Positions 11,518 to 25,200 of a stretch of DNA of 64,000 nucleotides are shown piece by piece. The stretch lies in assembly GCF_027595985.1 (NCBI RefSeq), contig NC_073305.1, forward strand, positions 176,274,089 to 176,338,088. The letters run 5' to 3'. Position 1 is the stretch's first letter; the number at the start of each line of letters is the position of its first letter. This DNA is from Sorex araneus. Taxonomy: Eukaryota; Chordata; Mammalia; Eulipotyphla; Soricidae. Below the pieces are notes generated by a model. That model was given only the letters and a program-made list of their open reading frames with translations, ran no database searches and was not told where the DNA came from. The translations under genes were made by a program, and so were the position numbers.

Positions 11518-13193
11518 CTGCCAAAGGAATGGAGAGTTGCAAGTGCAGTCAGCAAGACAATCACTCTGTGGGCCCTACACTTAACAAAAAGCTACACAAG
11601 GGGCTGGAGTGATAGCACAGCGGGTGATTCCTGAGTGTAAAGCCAGGAGTAACCCCTGTGCATCGCAGGGTGTGACCCAAAAAAAAAATACACAAACCCA
11701 CCATTGATGGCAGTTTCAAATCTGAATGCTGCCACAAATGCCAAGAATCTTCTAAATCTTAAAAACTAGGGAACTAGGGAAAAGGGCCAGAGCAACAGTA
11801 CAGAGGGTACGGCATTGGCCTTGCAAGCGGCCGATCCAGATTTGACTCCCGGCACCACATAAGGTCCCCGGAGCCCCACTAGGAATGACCCTTGGCCACA
11901 AAGCCAGGAGTAAACTCTAAGTACTACTGGCTGTGGCCCAAAAGCAGAAAAAAAAAAAAGTTCAAAAAATTCAGGTAAAGATCACTTCTCGTACTGATCT
12001 TAATGCTTTGTATCCACTATTTCAGGTGAACCCAAGGACCAAATCCAAACTGAACAGCCCAACTGAAATGTAAGCAAGGCTTTAGGACAGAGTTACAGCA
12101 CCCAGGGCTTTAGTTAGCATCCCTCACCTGCCCGTGTCCCTCTCTTCGACTCCACCCAACCCCAGATGCGGTTCTATCATTGACCTGGAGTTAAATTATT
12201 AAAATGCTCGATGAATCCTAAAAGATGGACATTGTTTAAGTTGTAAACCACAAAGATTTTAGATAAGTCAATCTAAAATGAAAATACATAATGCATATTT
12301 TAGTCTGACTTTGGTCGGAAAGTCAATGTTCTTTCATGAGATAGTTCCCGGGCCAGAGAGCTAGTAGAGCAGGTAGGGAGCTTGCTCTGCACACAGCTGA
12401 CCTGCGTTCAATTCCCAATACAGCATTTGGTCCCCTGTGCACCATCAGAAGTGAGCACTAAGTCCAGAGCCCAGAGGAAGTTCTGGCACACCGGTTATGG
12501 TCCAAACCATCCCACCATCCCAAAAAAGAGAGTTCACAAAATTTAGCTTTCTCTTATAGACTCCTCAGGAGAAAGGCCAAACTCTGATAGCACTCCATAT
12601 CCCATTCATCATCTTAGGTATATGATTATAGTTGATGGAAATGTTAAGGTTTAAAATCCACAATGATGACCAGCCAAAGATTAGGACTGTGCTTTAAAGA
12701 AAAGAGCAATAAGTATTCCATATAGTTTCTAGATTCTGTAGTTTGGAGTTTATTAGGGTTTTTTTTTTTTTTTTTGGTTTGGCCTCTGGGCCACACCCAA
12801 CAATGCATAGGGGACCATGCAGTGCTAGGGACTAAACTAAGATTTGTCACATGCAAAGCACGTGCTCAGCCTACTAAGCTATCTCTCCAACCCTCTGTAC
12901 ATAACTGGCTCATAATTTTTTGCAACAGTTCTTATTTTCTGAGACCCTAGGAGGAAAGAAAATGAGCAGATAGATGGATTTGACTCTTTAATAACCAACT
13001 ATTTTCTAGCAAAACATGGTATCTCTAGATACGATCCTGGAGGAGTGGGAGAGACAATACAGAGGTAAAGGCATTTGTCTGACATACCTGGGTTTGATTC
13101 CTGGCATCACACAATTCCTTCAAGCATGCCTACGGGTTGTCCCAGCACCAGTTGAAACATGGCCCAAGTCCCCACTGCCCCAAACACACAGAT

Positions 13194-13231
<38 letters not shown>

Positions 13232-16200
13232 ACACTTCTGGGTGCTTCCTCTGGCATGCACAAGAATGTAAACATGTGCTATTCTGTCTATATAGCTAGT
13301 ATTACTTATTTCTGTTTTGACCGAGACAATAAAGTTTTAAAATGCAGAGATCATTTGCTTGTGTGCAGCTCTGTAAAATTTTCAGCACATTATTATACAA
13401 ATAGGAATTTAAAATGCCTTGAGATTAAAATTAGAGGAAATAAGAAGGAGAAAAAGATTATGCAGTATTTAATGCAGTATTTAAATCTTGAAGGGAAACA
13501 AGGAAGCTGAAGACTTGAAACAAAATGAAACCAAAATAGCAAAAATAGTGGCCCAAATTATAAAAATACTAAACACCTAGAAAGACACAGTGAAGACTAA
13601 CAACCGATACAAACAATCCTAAGATACACAACCCACAGCTCTGACCGTGTCCCTGTGACCACAGAGAAACTCAAAGCTCAACAACACAGGACCGATCTTT
13701 GGAATCAAGTCATACACTGGGAAAATTAAAGCCAAGTTTTCAAACTAAACAGTAAAATTGTTGCTCCATAAAAACAACTTGTAAGGCCAGAGAAATAGCT
13801 CAATGGGCTGCAAGTATGAGGCCTGGGTTCAATCCCTGACACCGTGAGGCCACCCAAATACCACTGGACAAAGAGTGAGAAGTCACTCCTGAGAACTCCA
13901 AAGCAAATTGTAAAAGCAAATTAAAATATTCTTAGTACACTAAGCTAGAAACTGTAACTAGGAAAACCTGAGCAATATCTAGAATTTACCTAGTGCTGAA
14001 AAATTCCCTTTACTAAATTTACTTTTTTTGAGGGGGAGGGGGCAGCTTGTGCCACGCCCAGCAGTGCTCAGGGGCTTACTCAAGGCGCTGCACTGAGGAA
14101 CCACTCCTGGCAGGAGACCATATAGGGTGCCGGGGATCAAACTAAGATCAGTCACATGCAAGGCAAACACCCAACCCACTTAACCATTGATCTGGACTCT
14201 GAATTTACTTTTGCAGCTGCAATCAAAAGGATAATAACCCCACCCCAAAACAATCTGGCACAATGAAATCTAAGAGAATATTGGTATTAAGAGTAGCACT
14301 GTAGCACTGTCGTCCAGTTGCTCATCAATTTGCTCAAGCGGGCACCAGTAACTTCTCTATTGTGAGACTTGTTGTTACTGTTTTTGGCATATCAAATACG
14401 CCACAGGTAGCTTGCCCAGCAAGTTACCAAAAGTATATTAAGAGTATAAAATAAAAATAATTTCCTTCATTATGCTGAGGGGAAGAAATGGAGTTAGGTG
14501 ACCCCTTTAGTATTTAACCGTTTTATAGCTGCCAAGTAACTCAAAAGTTTCTTAATGTAACACCACAGAGGCAGGGAGGTAACTACAGCACCAACGTCTG
14601 TCACGGGCTCAGAACACCCAACATTCGAATATCAGCACCACAGGGTCTCCCAAGCAGTGCCTGCTGTGTTCCTGGGTGTCAACTTTTAATTCCGATGTAG
14701 TATTAAATTACATTCTCTGAAAAAATTTTTTTATATATTTACTGAAAAAAATTCAAGTATAGACTAAACAAACTGGTAACTGACAGGGAGAAAGAAATGG
14801 CAACAAGAGAGGCAGACGAACAGTAGGTTCTCTGCCTGTACCATCTCCAGTAGACTGTGTGATGTGGCCACCTACCAACCCTCACCAGGCCCAGCAGCGC
14901 TAAGGCCTCCAGGCTACACCGCGTGGGCTGGGGGGGAGAGGAGGAGGGGCTATGTGGTGCCAAGGACCGAGCGCAGGTCTTCGTACACACAAGGCACGCA
15001 CTCTGGCCCTCTGGATTCTCCCAGAGTCATGGGCTGTACAAAATGTTTAAAACTGCAATCTAAAAAAGATTCCGTGCAATCCTTGAACGCAGGAAAGCAG
15101 CGTTGGTCCTAACTAGGACTCGAGTTAGCAGGCTGATCGTAAGCTACTCCGAACAGTGACTTGTCAGTAACAGGAGGGCTCACCAGGCGGGAACACAACC
15201 TCGGCATGGAGGAGGCAAGGGCCTGATTCCTGGTACTGTGAAGTCTCCTGGGCAAGGTGGGCCCCCACCTCACCCCGGCCCCCCGAAGAATAATAAGGTA
15301 GAAAATGTTTGCTATGAAGTTTTGTTCTTCTCATTTCTCATCTTAACAATGTGACTGAGTTTGGGTATCATCTCAACCTCAGAAGAGAAACTGTGACTCA
15401 ACTGTTAAGATCACATGGGTGTTTCAGCAGGGCAGAAACGGAAATCTCGCTTTTCTGGCAGCAGAGCCTTCAACACCCACCCACATCACATCTCTCCACC
15501 CGGCCACTGCATGGCCTCCTCGCTGTCCTGCATGTTCTCTAGTCTAGGCCTGGCTCAGATGTCCTCGTGTGGCAAAATAAAAGGGCTATAGTGCCACTTA
15601 TTTTTTTTTATTTAACAAGAGACTCTACAGAGACTATGGAAAGATGAGTACAAAAGCTCAACGAACTGAACACCCCACCAAGAATACTCTACCCAACCAG
15701 ATTGTCAAAACATCTAAAGGAACAATACAAAACTTCACGGACACGCAACTGCTAGTGGAATTCATAGCCTTGAAGCCAGTTTTGTAAGAAGCATTAAACG
15801 AACTTAAAGGACAGGAGAAAATTCCCATCTGTGGTACTGAATATGGCACTAACTAATGGTGAATATGGTTGTCCTCAAATAGATAAGAAAGGCTAAAAAC
15901 AGGGGGCTGGAGCAATAGCACAGCGGGTAGGGCATTTGCCTTGCACCCGGCTGACCCGGGTTCAATTCCCAGTATCCCATATGGTCCCCTGAGCACTGCC
16001 AGGAGTAATTCCTGAGTGCAAACCCAGGAGATAACCCCTGTGCATTGCCAGGTGTGACCCAAAAAGAAAAAAGGAAAAAAAAAAGGTTAAAAACATATAG
16101 CAATCAATGATCACAAATTGACTTTATTGATTTATTTTTTGATAATTCTATTTGCCATTCTTTTGTTTTTTTGACCAAGTAATATTAAATAAATTTGTTA

Positions 16201-19200
16201 TATGCCTGCCAAGGGTGCATCCAAAAAAAAAATAAAGGCTAATTTATGACAGAAGAAATATCATGCTTACTGCAATAAGGTTCAAGTCGTAGCACTGTTA
16301 TAGCACTGTCATCTCGTTGTTCATCAATTTGCTGAGCGGGCACCAGTAACGTCTCCATTGTGAGACTTGTTGTTACTCTTTTGGCATATCGAATATGCCA
16401 CAGCTAGCTTGCCAGGCTCTGCCAGGCAGGCGAGATAATCTCGGTAGCTTGCCGGGCTCTCCGAGAGGCACAGAGGAATCAAATCCGGGTGGTTGGAGGA
16501 ATCAAACCCAGGTCAGCCTCGTGCAAGGCAAACGCCCTACCCGTTGTGCTATCGCTCCAGCCCAAAGTTCAAGTACAAAATAAAATTTAATAAAAATAAA
16601 ATGAAATACTTTTTAGATGCTGCAGTTGGAAACTTAGCTATGTAAGTGAGAATATGCATTACACTATATTGTATTAAATGATTTCAATTTCCTTATTTAC
16701 AGAGGTTAAAATCATATGCCAATTAATCATTACAAACTGACTTCTGTTGATTTATCTTCTGATTATTCCATTTGCCATTTCTTAAGTTTTGTTGGAACAA
16801 TTAGTATGAAATAAATGTTACATGCCTGCCAAGGGGGCAGGCTGAGGAATGTCAGGCGCCCTGAGGGATACTGGTGGTGAGACTGGTATTGCAACACTGT
16901 ATGTCTAAAACAATTCTATTATGAACAGCTCTGTACATCATGGTGTCTTAATTAAAAATCTGTCACTGTCATCCTGTTGCTCATCGATTTGCTTGAGTGG
17001 GCACCAGTAACGTCTCCACTGTGAGACTTGTTACTGTTTATAGCATATCAAATACACCACGGGTAGCTTGCCTGGCTCTGCCATGTGGGTGAGATACGCT
17101 CAGTAGCTTGCCGGGTTCTCCAAGAGGGGTGGAGAATCGAACCCGGGTTGGCCACGTGCAAGGTGAATGCCCTACCCGCTGCGCTATAATAAAAAATAAT
17201 TTTTTTAAAAGAGTGAATATGCACATCGAAATGATTTATTCTCTTTATCAGCAATTTTCTTTAAACCATTTTTGTCAGGGCCGGAGTGATAGCACAGCGG
17301 GTAGGGCGTTTGCCTTGCACTCGGCCGACCCGGGTTCAATCCCCGGCATCCCATATGGTCCCCCAAGCACCGCTAGGAGTAGTTCCTGAGTGCAAAGCCA
17401 GGAGTAACCCCTGAGCATCGCTGGGTGTGACCCAAAAAGCAAAATAAATAAATAAATAAATAAATAAATAAACCATTTTTGTCCCTTTTTTCTTTACCTT
17501 TTTTGCAGTGCCAGAGACCAAATCTAGGGCCTCACAGGTACAAGCCACACCCCTGGCCAGCCAATTTTTTTAGTGTTTTAGAAAATGTGTTGCTCAAGGG
17601 TCAGAGCTACAGTACAGCAGGGAGCCCTCCTGCTCTTTGTATGTCATACATACAAAGTATGTATGACACACTTTGCATACATCTGACCCGGGTTCAACCC
17701 TCAGCATCCCATACAGTCCCCTGAGCCCCACCAGGAATGATTCTCGGTGCACAGCCAGGAGTAACCCTTGAGCACCATCAGTTGTGGCCCACACCCACCT
17801 CCCACCCGATAAATAATAAAAAAGTATCCTTCAGGTAAATTTGGGAGTTGATCAAGTTAATTATCAGTGCTACTTTTATTTCATATATACAATCAGTAAG
17901 CAGGACATAAATGTTTTCTAGGTCCTAAATACTCAGCAACTACAACTGTAGTACATAACACTTCATTACAAATTAAAATAAAGAATATTTTTTAGCACAG
18001 TAACAAAAGTAATTCTTTTGTTTCTGTGCTTTGGGCCTTGGCAAACCTGGCTTAGTACACCGAACTCAGTGTCTCACACAAGTTAAGCATGCACTCTGCC
18101 ACTTGGTATCTCCCTGGTCCCTCTGTTTATAGGCTAGTTTCCACAGGTAAAGAAATCACTGTTGCTTCTCAGCATGGACCACATTAACTAACTTCAAAAC
18201 AAATGTTAAAAAATTTGCGATATATTCTTTTGTGGGAAAGAGGGTTGGGCCACAATCTGAGGTGCTCAGGGCTCACTCCTGACTTGTGCTCAGGAGTTAC
18301 ACTCATGGTGGTGCTCAGGAGACCGTATGTGGTGCCGAGATCAGACCAGGGTCAGCTGCGTGCAAGGTCAACACTTCACCCATGATAGCTCTCCAACTCC
18401 TTTGACAATTATTCTTGAAGATTAAAGTCCACGACCCTAATGAAACGCTGTTTTGATTTTGGAACATACCCACCTCTCTCATAAGAATGTATTTACTCCC
18501 TAAATTACAACTCTGATACGTAATTAACAACAACAACAACAAATTCATTTCTCTGCAGTGAAGTCTGGACTTTAGTAAGTACTGTACCTGATTGGTATTT
18601 TTGATTGGCATGTAGTCCTCGTCTTCTTTTTCTTCAGAGCAGTGACGAGTTTTCTTCTTATGCTTTTTACTTGTGTGTGAGTGACTTGACTTTGAGTCCT
18701 CCCCCTGCTCATCTAATATAAGATCGTATTTTGCACTGTAGCAGCTAGTTAAGGATAAATGAGGTAGCTGATGCTGGTAAAACATAACTAAAACACATCT
18801 GGTAAAACAAAGGAGACTGAGAGGCTCAAATGTAACTTTATAGCCTCCCCAAGAATTTCACAAATACAGAATAAGCACAACATAGTACTGGGGAGATAGT
18901 ACATGATATAATATGCTCAGCCAGGTACACCCTTGGGCACTGCTGGGTGTGGGTCCCCCACTCAAATTGGTGAAAACATCACACTGATACCACATTATGA
19001 TTTAAATTTTAATCAACTGAAATTAAACCGAAATTTAAATTTCATCCCACAGTTAATGACACAGCCCAATGAATCACAAGTGGTTAGTAGCCGACCCAAG
19101 GCAGTGGAGACACATCATTTTCACTAGAAGACTAAAACTTGACTCACAAATATGCCAGATTTCCTTTTTTGAACTCTCCATGCTCTATATCTAGAATTCA

Positions 19201-22200
19201 GAGCATTTTAATCCCGTGCCCTTTTTCTTATCACCTACAGTTACCTCCACTTTCTGCTCTAAGGATGTACTTCATGTGTCCTACACGCACTCCTCCAATG
19301 GCAGTTACAAGTGGACTCTTCATTTAATCTCAAAAATTTGGCAAGTAAAGAAAATCTCAGGTCTACATCTAAGATTTCACCCACAGTCCCCTGATTTTCA
19401 TCTTTCAGGTCAAATCTTAGTTTACTATTTGGTCTGTGTATGAACAGTCTCCACGTTAAGTCAGTGTACTTCAGACATTTCCTACTCCAACGCCTAACAA
19501 AGCCTAATGCATTACAGTCAGTACTTTTTCTATAAGGAATACGTAACAGGACAATCTAACGGGCTAAAGACACAGTATAGTGGGTAAGGTGCTTGCCTTC
19601 TATGTGGCCTTCCTGGGTTCAGGAGGGGAAAAAAAACAGAAACAAAAATCAACCTGGTAAGTCATCTTTCCTTGGTGAATATTCAAAAAGAATGCCTATA
19701 GTGACTGGAAAAAAGATTCCTAAGATGCCAAAGAAGCAGGAAATGAAACCACTTAACTTCAGAAAGAATCACAGGAAAAAAACACCTCTGCAATGTAGTG
19801 TTACAGATTTATAATAAGAAAGATCAAAAAAAATTTTTTTAATTAAAAAAAAAAGAAAAATCAGTAAAAATTTAAAAGACATTTCACTGCTTCTTATCTT
19901 TACCGTGTAAGATCCTAAGTTAAACAGTCAATGAATTTATTTTTTAATCCAGTAAAAGTCAAGTCTGGAGCTAGAGCCAAGTACAGCCAGTAAGGCGCTT
20001 GTCTCACCCACAGCTGACCCTGGTTCAATCCCTAGAACCATATATGATCCCCCAAGCACCACTAGGAGTGATCCCTGAGCACAGAGCCAGGAGTAAGCCC
20101 TGAGCACTGAGTGTAGCCCGAAAAACAAAACAAAAAAGTCACCTCTTGCACACAACAGGAGCCCAATAACAGATCAGCAGACTACAAAGAAAAGTAAGAA
20201 AACCATAGGATTTTGCTCTCTATAGAGACATCATTTCTAAAGAAGTTGAACATAAAAACACTGATCACAAAGACTTGGCATAACTGTAGTAAGGAAATTT
20301 CTCTGATAAGAAATTTAAGACATTACAGTTACATACAAAAACTACAAATCATACCTGAAAATGCTCTGAGAATGAATATTAACCACAAGAGTAGAAAGCA
20401 TTGGGCTGGACAATCAGCACAGAGGGTAGGGCTCTTGCCTCGCACCTGGCCAACCCAGGTTCAATCTCTGGCATCCCGAATGATCCTCCAAGCCTGCCAG
20501 GAGTGGTCCCGGAGCACAGAGCCAGGAGTAATCCTGAACACCACTAGGTGTGGTCCCAAAACCAAGAACAACAACGACAGAGTAGAAAGCAAATAGGGCC
20601 TATCGAGCAGAGAGCATGGTGCTCGACAGTGTAGTGGGCAACTCCCGGCTAAGCCCTGAGCACTGCTTGGTGTGCAACCACCCCTACATCTAAAAAAAAC
20701 AAAACAAAAAAAAGTAGATACCAAATAAAATGAAAGCAAAAGAGGGGCCTAAAAGAAAAGATACTAACGGGGCAAGGGGGCTGCTCAACGGAAGGGCTAG
20801 AGTGCATGTTCTGCGTGAGGGAAGCCCAGGTTTAACCCCCAAGCACTAAGCCAGCAGTGGTCCCTGAATACTGTCATGTGTGGCACAGAACCAAAAAATA
20901 TATATATATATAACCAAAGTACTGAAGACAATTTTCAATTTTTTTTTTCTTCTTAGGTCATACCCATTGATGCTCAGGGGTTACTCCTGGCTCTGCACTC
21001 AGGAATTAGTCCTGGCAGGGCTCAGGGGACCCTCTGGGATGCTGGGGAGCAAACCCGGGTAGCTGCGGGAAAGGCAAATGCCCTCCCCACTGGACTATCC
21101 CTCTGGCCCCGATTTTATTTTTCATTTTTAACTTTCTCCACACCACAGAAAAACCAACAAAGAGGCAAAGAGCATGTGAGGGAGAGAACAATACATGACT
21201 TTTTAGAGCACCAGGAGTCAGGACCCTAAGTCTACACATGATGGATCACATAGCACTCTCCAGGCTGACCAACACACCGAGTGGCCTTGTAAAGGATACT
21301 CCTGTTTGGGCTTTACTTTATCTTTCAGAACCAAATTAGATGGCTTATCCTGTTCCTTTTCATACTCCTTGAAATCACTCTTGGTATATTTTCCACCTGT
21401 TGAAAAAAAAAGTTAAAAAAAAAATCACCTAATTGATCAAAAGCAATAATATATAAGACATATAATATATGAGAGCCATTTTATAGTTGGCATATATTAT
21501 CAGGGAACAGAAGAAAAGACTGAGAACAACAAAATCATCTTAATTCATCTTCTATTACCATTTTAACTGAAATTAGATACCCATTTATGTAACCATATGC
21601 TGCCACCTAATGGTATATGTGAATATTACAACACCAAATTTTCAAATGACAGAATACACAGACTGAAAACTGCAGTATTTTAGAAAAGCCATTAAGTCCT
21701 GAAGAACATTAAGTCCAAAGGAAATTGAGGGATTGAGGTCTTAAGTCTGAGATTTGAAAGAGTTTTCAGTTTGCAAGTAGTAAGGACTGAAATTTTCTGA
21801 TCTGTCAAAAGAGAACTGTCAAACACTGGATGATTTCACTTATCTGTGGTATGCAGAGAAACAAACGAGCAAATGGCCACTATTTCTGGTAGTTTCTGAG
21901 TACACAACTGAAATGACCAAGTAGCAGGGGGATGGAGAAAGAAGAGGCAGACTTGAAGTGACATAAGGTGTGGTGGATGGTAGTGGCCACTTGGTGATGG
22001 TGAGGCCTAGCAATCTTACACAACAAAACCACACAAGCTATCACTGCTGCAAACATGTAATTCTAAAACACATTTTTAAATTAAGTATGTATAAAATACT
22101 CTCGACATAACTGAACAGGCCAGCTAATGGAGGAAAAGACCTTGCGAGAACAGTGGAGAAAACGTCTTGACATCCTACAAAAGGGAATTGCTGTAGCTAT

Positions 22201-25200
22201 ACTGCAAATATAAAGAAATAATCTCGTACTACTGAAAACTATGATACTCAAAAAGAAAACCTGACTTGAGACTCTGGAGAGAGTCCAGGGGGTTGAGGCA
22301 CGCGAATGCCTTGCATACAGCTCCCTCTGGTTCCACTCCTTGGAACTTGTTCCCTGAGTAGCACAAGTGCAGCTGTGGAGGTCAGGAAGCAACAAAGGGG
22401 CAGCCTGGATGATCCCAGACATCTGTGGGTCCTCGAAATAAACCTCTGGCCACTGGTCAAGAATCGCAGGGCAAGACGTTAAACATAATGCAGAGATACA
22501 CAGACATCTCCCCTGTCTGAGATACTAGAGAGCAACTATGCAGAATCAGAAGTTGTAGGCGTTACATCAGTAACTGTTTATCCTACGTCAAAGAGAGAGA
22601 AAAGCAAGCAAAGCAAAAAATAAATGAAGCAAGGAAAATGAAGCAACGTACCTTTTCCCTTCCACTTAACTTTTGCAACTGACTGGCTAAAATCCACATG
22701 TATTCGTCTGTCGTCTATAAGTACATTGTCCATTTTGAAGAACGCTTTTTCACAATCCTCTTCCTAACAGTGATTATAAAAACCCAAGAATAATAAAAAC
22801 ACTCTTAAAATTCACTTTAAAAAACCCAAGAATAAACTTACAAAAATAGATTTCTGTAGCCAGAATACAGAATATACAAAACATGGATCACTGAAGTATA
22901 TTTAAACGTTTATTATGTGCCAAATGTTACTAAATGCTTTGTATTTACTTTCCCCAATTAACTCTAATAACAACTCTGTGACACTATTTCTCAAGGAGAA
23001 AACAGGTTTAGAAAGGTATATATGAGGCAGGAATGAGTCTACAGCAGGTAGGGTGCTTGCCTTGCACACAGCTGACCCGAGTTCAATCCACAGAGTCCCA
23101 TATAGTCCCCCGACCACCACCAGGAGTGATTCCCGAGTGCAGAGCCAGAAGTAAGTCCTGAGCACTGCTGGGTGTGGCCCCAAATCCAAACAAACTAAAA
23201 ATACCAAACACCAAACTTAATACCTGTAATTATACCTTACCTTCTCAAATTCAATAAAAGCATAACATAGAGATTCTCCTGTCTTCCAGTCACGGATAAC
23301 TTCACAACTGTAAGTTTGAAATGAAAGAAAAGGCATTCACTTTTACTATTCAAAAGTGAAAAATAAAATGAAGAGTTAAGGAGCAAAAATGTTTAAATTC
23401 ATTAAATCACATTTCTCCAAATCACATCTTATTCTACTCTAAGTATCCTATTTAGAGTTATAGACCTAAATGCCTGAAACATGAAAAGAAAATCAGTATT
23501 TAATTTTTTTGGCAACCGTAAAAATAAAATTGTAATTATTTTCTAGTCCAAATGTAATTATAGAACACCTAGTGCTACTGTAACCTACAGTCATACACAA
23601 ACAAATGCCCAGTAAATTTATGCTTCGGAAACTTAAAAGTCCTAAATGCCTTAAAAAACTTCTAAGTCTTAAATGTTAAGACACAAATTACATTTAAATC
23701 TAACCACATAATGATAACTATTACACTGAACTAATCTGTCTTAATAAAGGGTTGAATATACCTTCTTTGTCCCTTTCCTCATATATCATTAATATCATTC
23801 TAAAAGCATAAAATAGGGGTCCAGGCAGATCACACAGCAGTTAAGGCACTTTTCTTGCATGCAGTCGACCCTAGTAAAATCCCCCAACAATATTTGAGAT
23901 CCCTCAAGCACCATCAGGAGTGAGCTGTGAGCATGGAGTCAGGAACAGCCCCTCAGCACTTCCAGGTGTGGACCAAAAACAAACAAAATTAGGGCCAGGG
24001 CTACAGCACAGAGTTAGAGCATTTGCCTTGCATGTGCTAGGCCCTGGGTTCCGCCTCCACACTGCAAAATAAATAAATAAATAAATAAATACATGAAATA
24101 ATATAAGAAAGTAAAACATAGGGAGAGGAAAAGTAATCACATTATAAACATGCTTCACAGCTACGATATTTGAATATAAAGTAAAATGTAAATACTTAAC
24201 AAGAATCTAGTCAAAATTATGACAAAGCAGTAATAAGAGAGCATGGAAACAAGAAGACTCTAGTCACAGAAGTAAATCCTAGCCTTCCTTCCTTACTGGC
24301 AAGAAGTCAATATAAAGTGTCTGTAAGTGAAAAACAGAAAGCATAGGGGAGTAGAGAGCTAGTACAGTGGGCAGGGCATTTGCCTTGCGGCAGCTAACCC
24401 ACATTTGATCACCAACACCCCATATGGTCTCCTAAGCTCTGTCAGGAGTGACCCCAGAGTGAAGAGCCAGGAGTTAGCCCTGAGCACTGGCAGATGGGAA
24501 GAGGAAGAGAGGGGGGAAGAGGGAGAGAGACAGAGACAGAGACAAAGAGAGAGACAGAGAAATAGTAATTTTTTTTTAAGTACGATATATATTCTGAGGA
24601 AAGGGATAAAAATGGATAGGTATTTAATGTTTTTTTTCTACAACAATATTACATCATAGAAAAATATGTGAAAAAAAATTTTAACATAATATTCTTTGAC
24701 TAAATACTAGATAGTTCCCTCTCTCACAGAAATACAGGTTTCATCGTATGAGGGAAACATGAGCACAAAAATGTATAAATCTGTAACTGTACCCTCAAAA
24801 AAAAATAAATTAAAAAAATTAAAAAAAAAAAAGAAATACAGGTTTCAGGGCCAGAGAAATAATACAGCAAGACTCTTGCCTCAAGGCCAACAAGGATTAA
24901 ATCTGAGGCTCCCTATGTGTTCCCCCGAGGCCCACTAGGAGTGATCCCTGAGCAGAGAGCCAGGAGTAAGCCTGAGCACCACTGGTTGTGGTCCCAAAAC
25001 AAACACCCCCCCCCCCAAAAAAGGGGGAAATTATCCATAAGAACAATTTTGGAAATTTTGAATTCAAATCAATTTTAACTGCTGATAGTTTAGAGAACTT
25101 AAATTACATACTTTAAATATTATAGATTATTGAAATACAGAACTGAGAATAACACAGTACCATACTTAAACCTGTTGCATTCGCTTACTGTTATTTTCTT

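Larger units (their letters stand above)
15600..16950 (+). mobile_element. L1-like 3' region with two tandem modules
   Basis: 15,640-15,830 resembles L1/HAL1 text (AAGAATACTCTACCCA, CTTCACGGACACGCAA). A 3'-UTR-like module occurs at 16,084-16,225 and again at 16,708-16,860 (ATTGATTTAT, CTATTTGCCATT). A related copy is at 26.8-27.2 kb. Confidence 0.55.
11518..18587 (-). other. PPIL4 intron 12
   Basis: Plus-strand SINEs at about 11,785-11,960, 12,350-12,520, 13,035-13,190, 13,783-13,915 and 14,560-14,690. Minus-strand SINEs at about 12,755-12,895, 14,025-14,205, 18,015-18,125 and 18,245-18,400. (CA)n at 13,197-13,228. L1-like 15.6-16.95 kb. Other copies are listed separately. 13,230-13,780 and 17,820-18,010 are unassigned. 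Confidence 0.7.

Noticed and set aside
11175-11564. 129-residue minus-strand frame over PPIL4 exon 13
   Set aside because: Shifted frame of the RS-coding exon; low complexity and crosses the splice acceptor.
18315-18785. 156-residue minus-strand frame over PPIL4 exon 12
   Set aside because: Only 18,588-18,735 is exon; the flanks are intron, and the 3' part is SINE translation.
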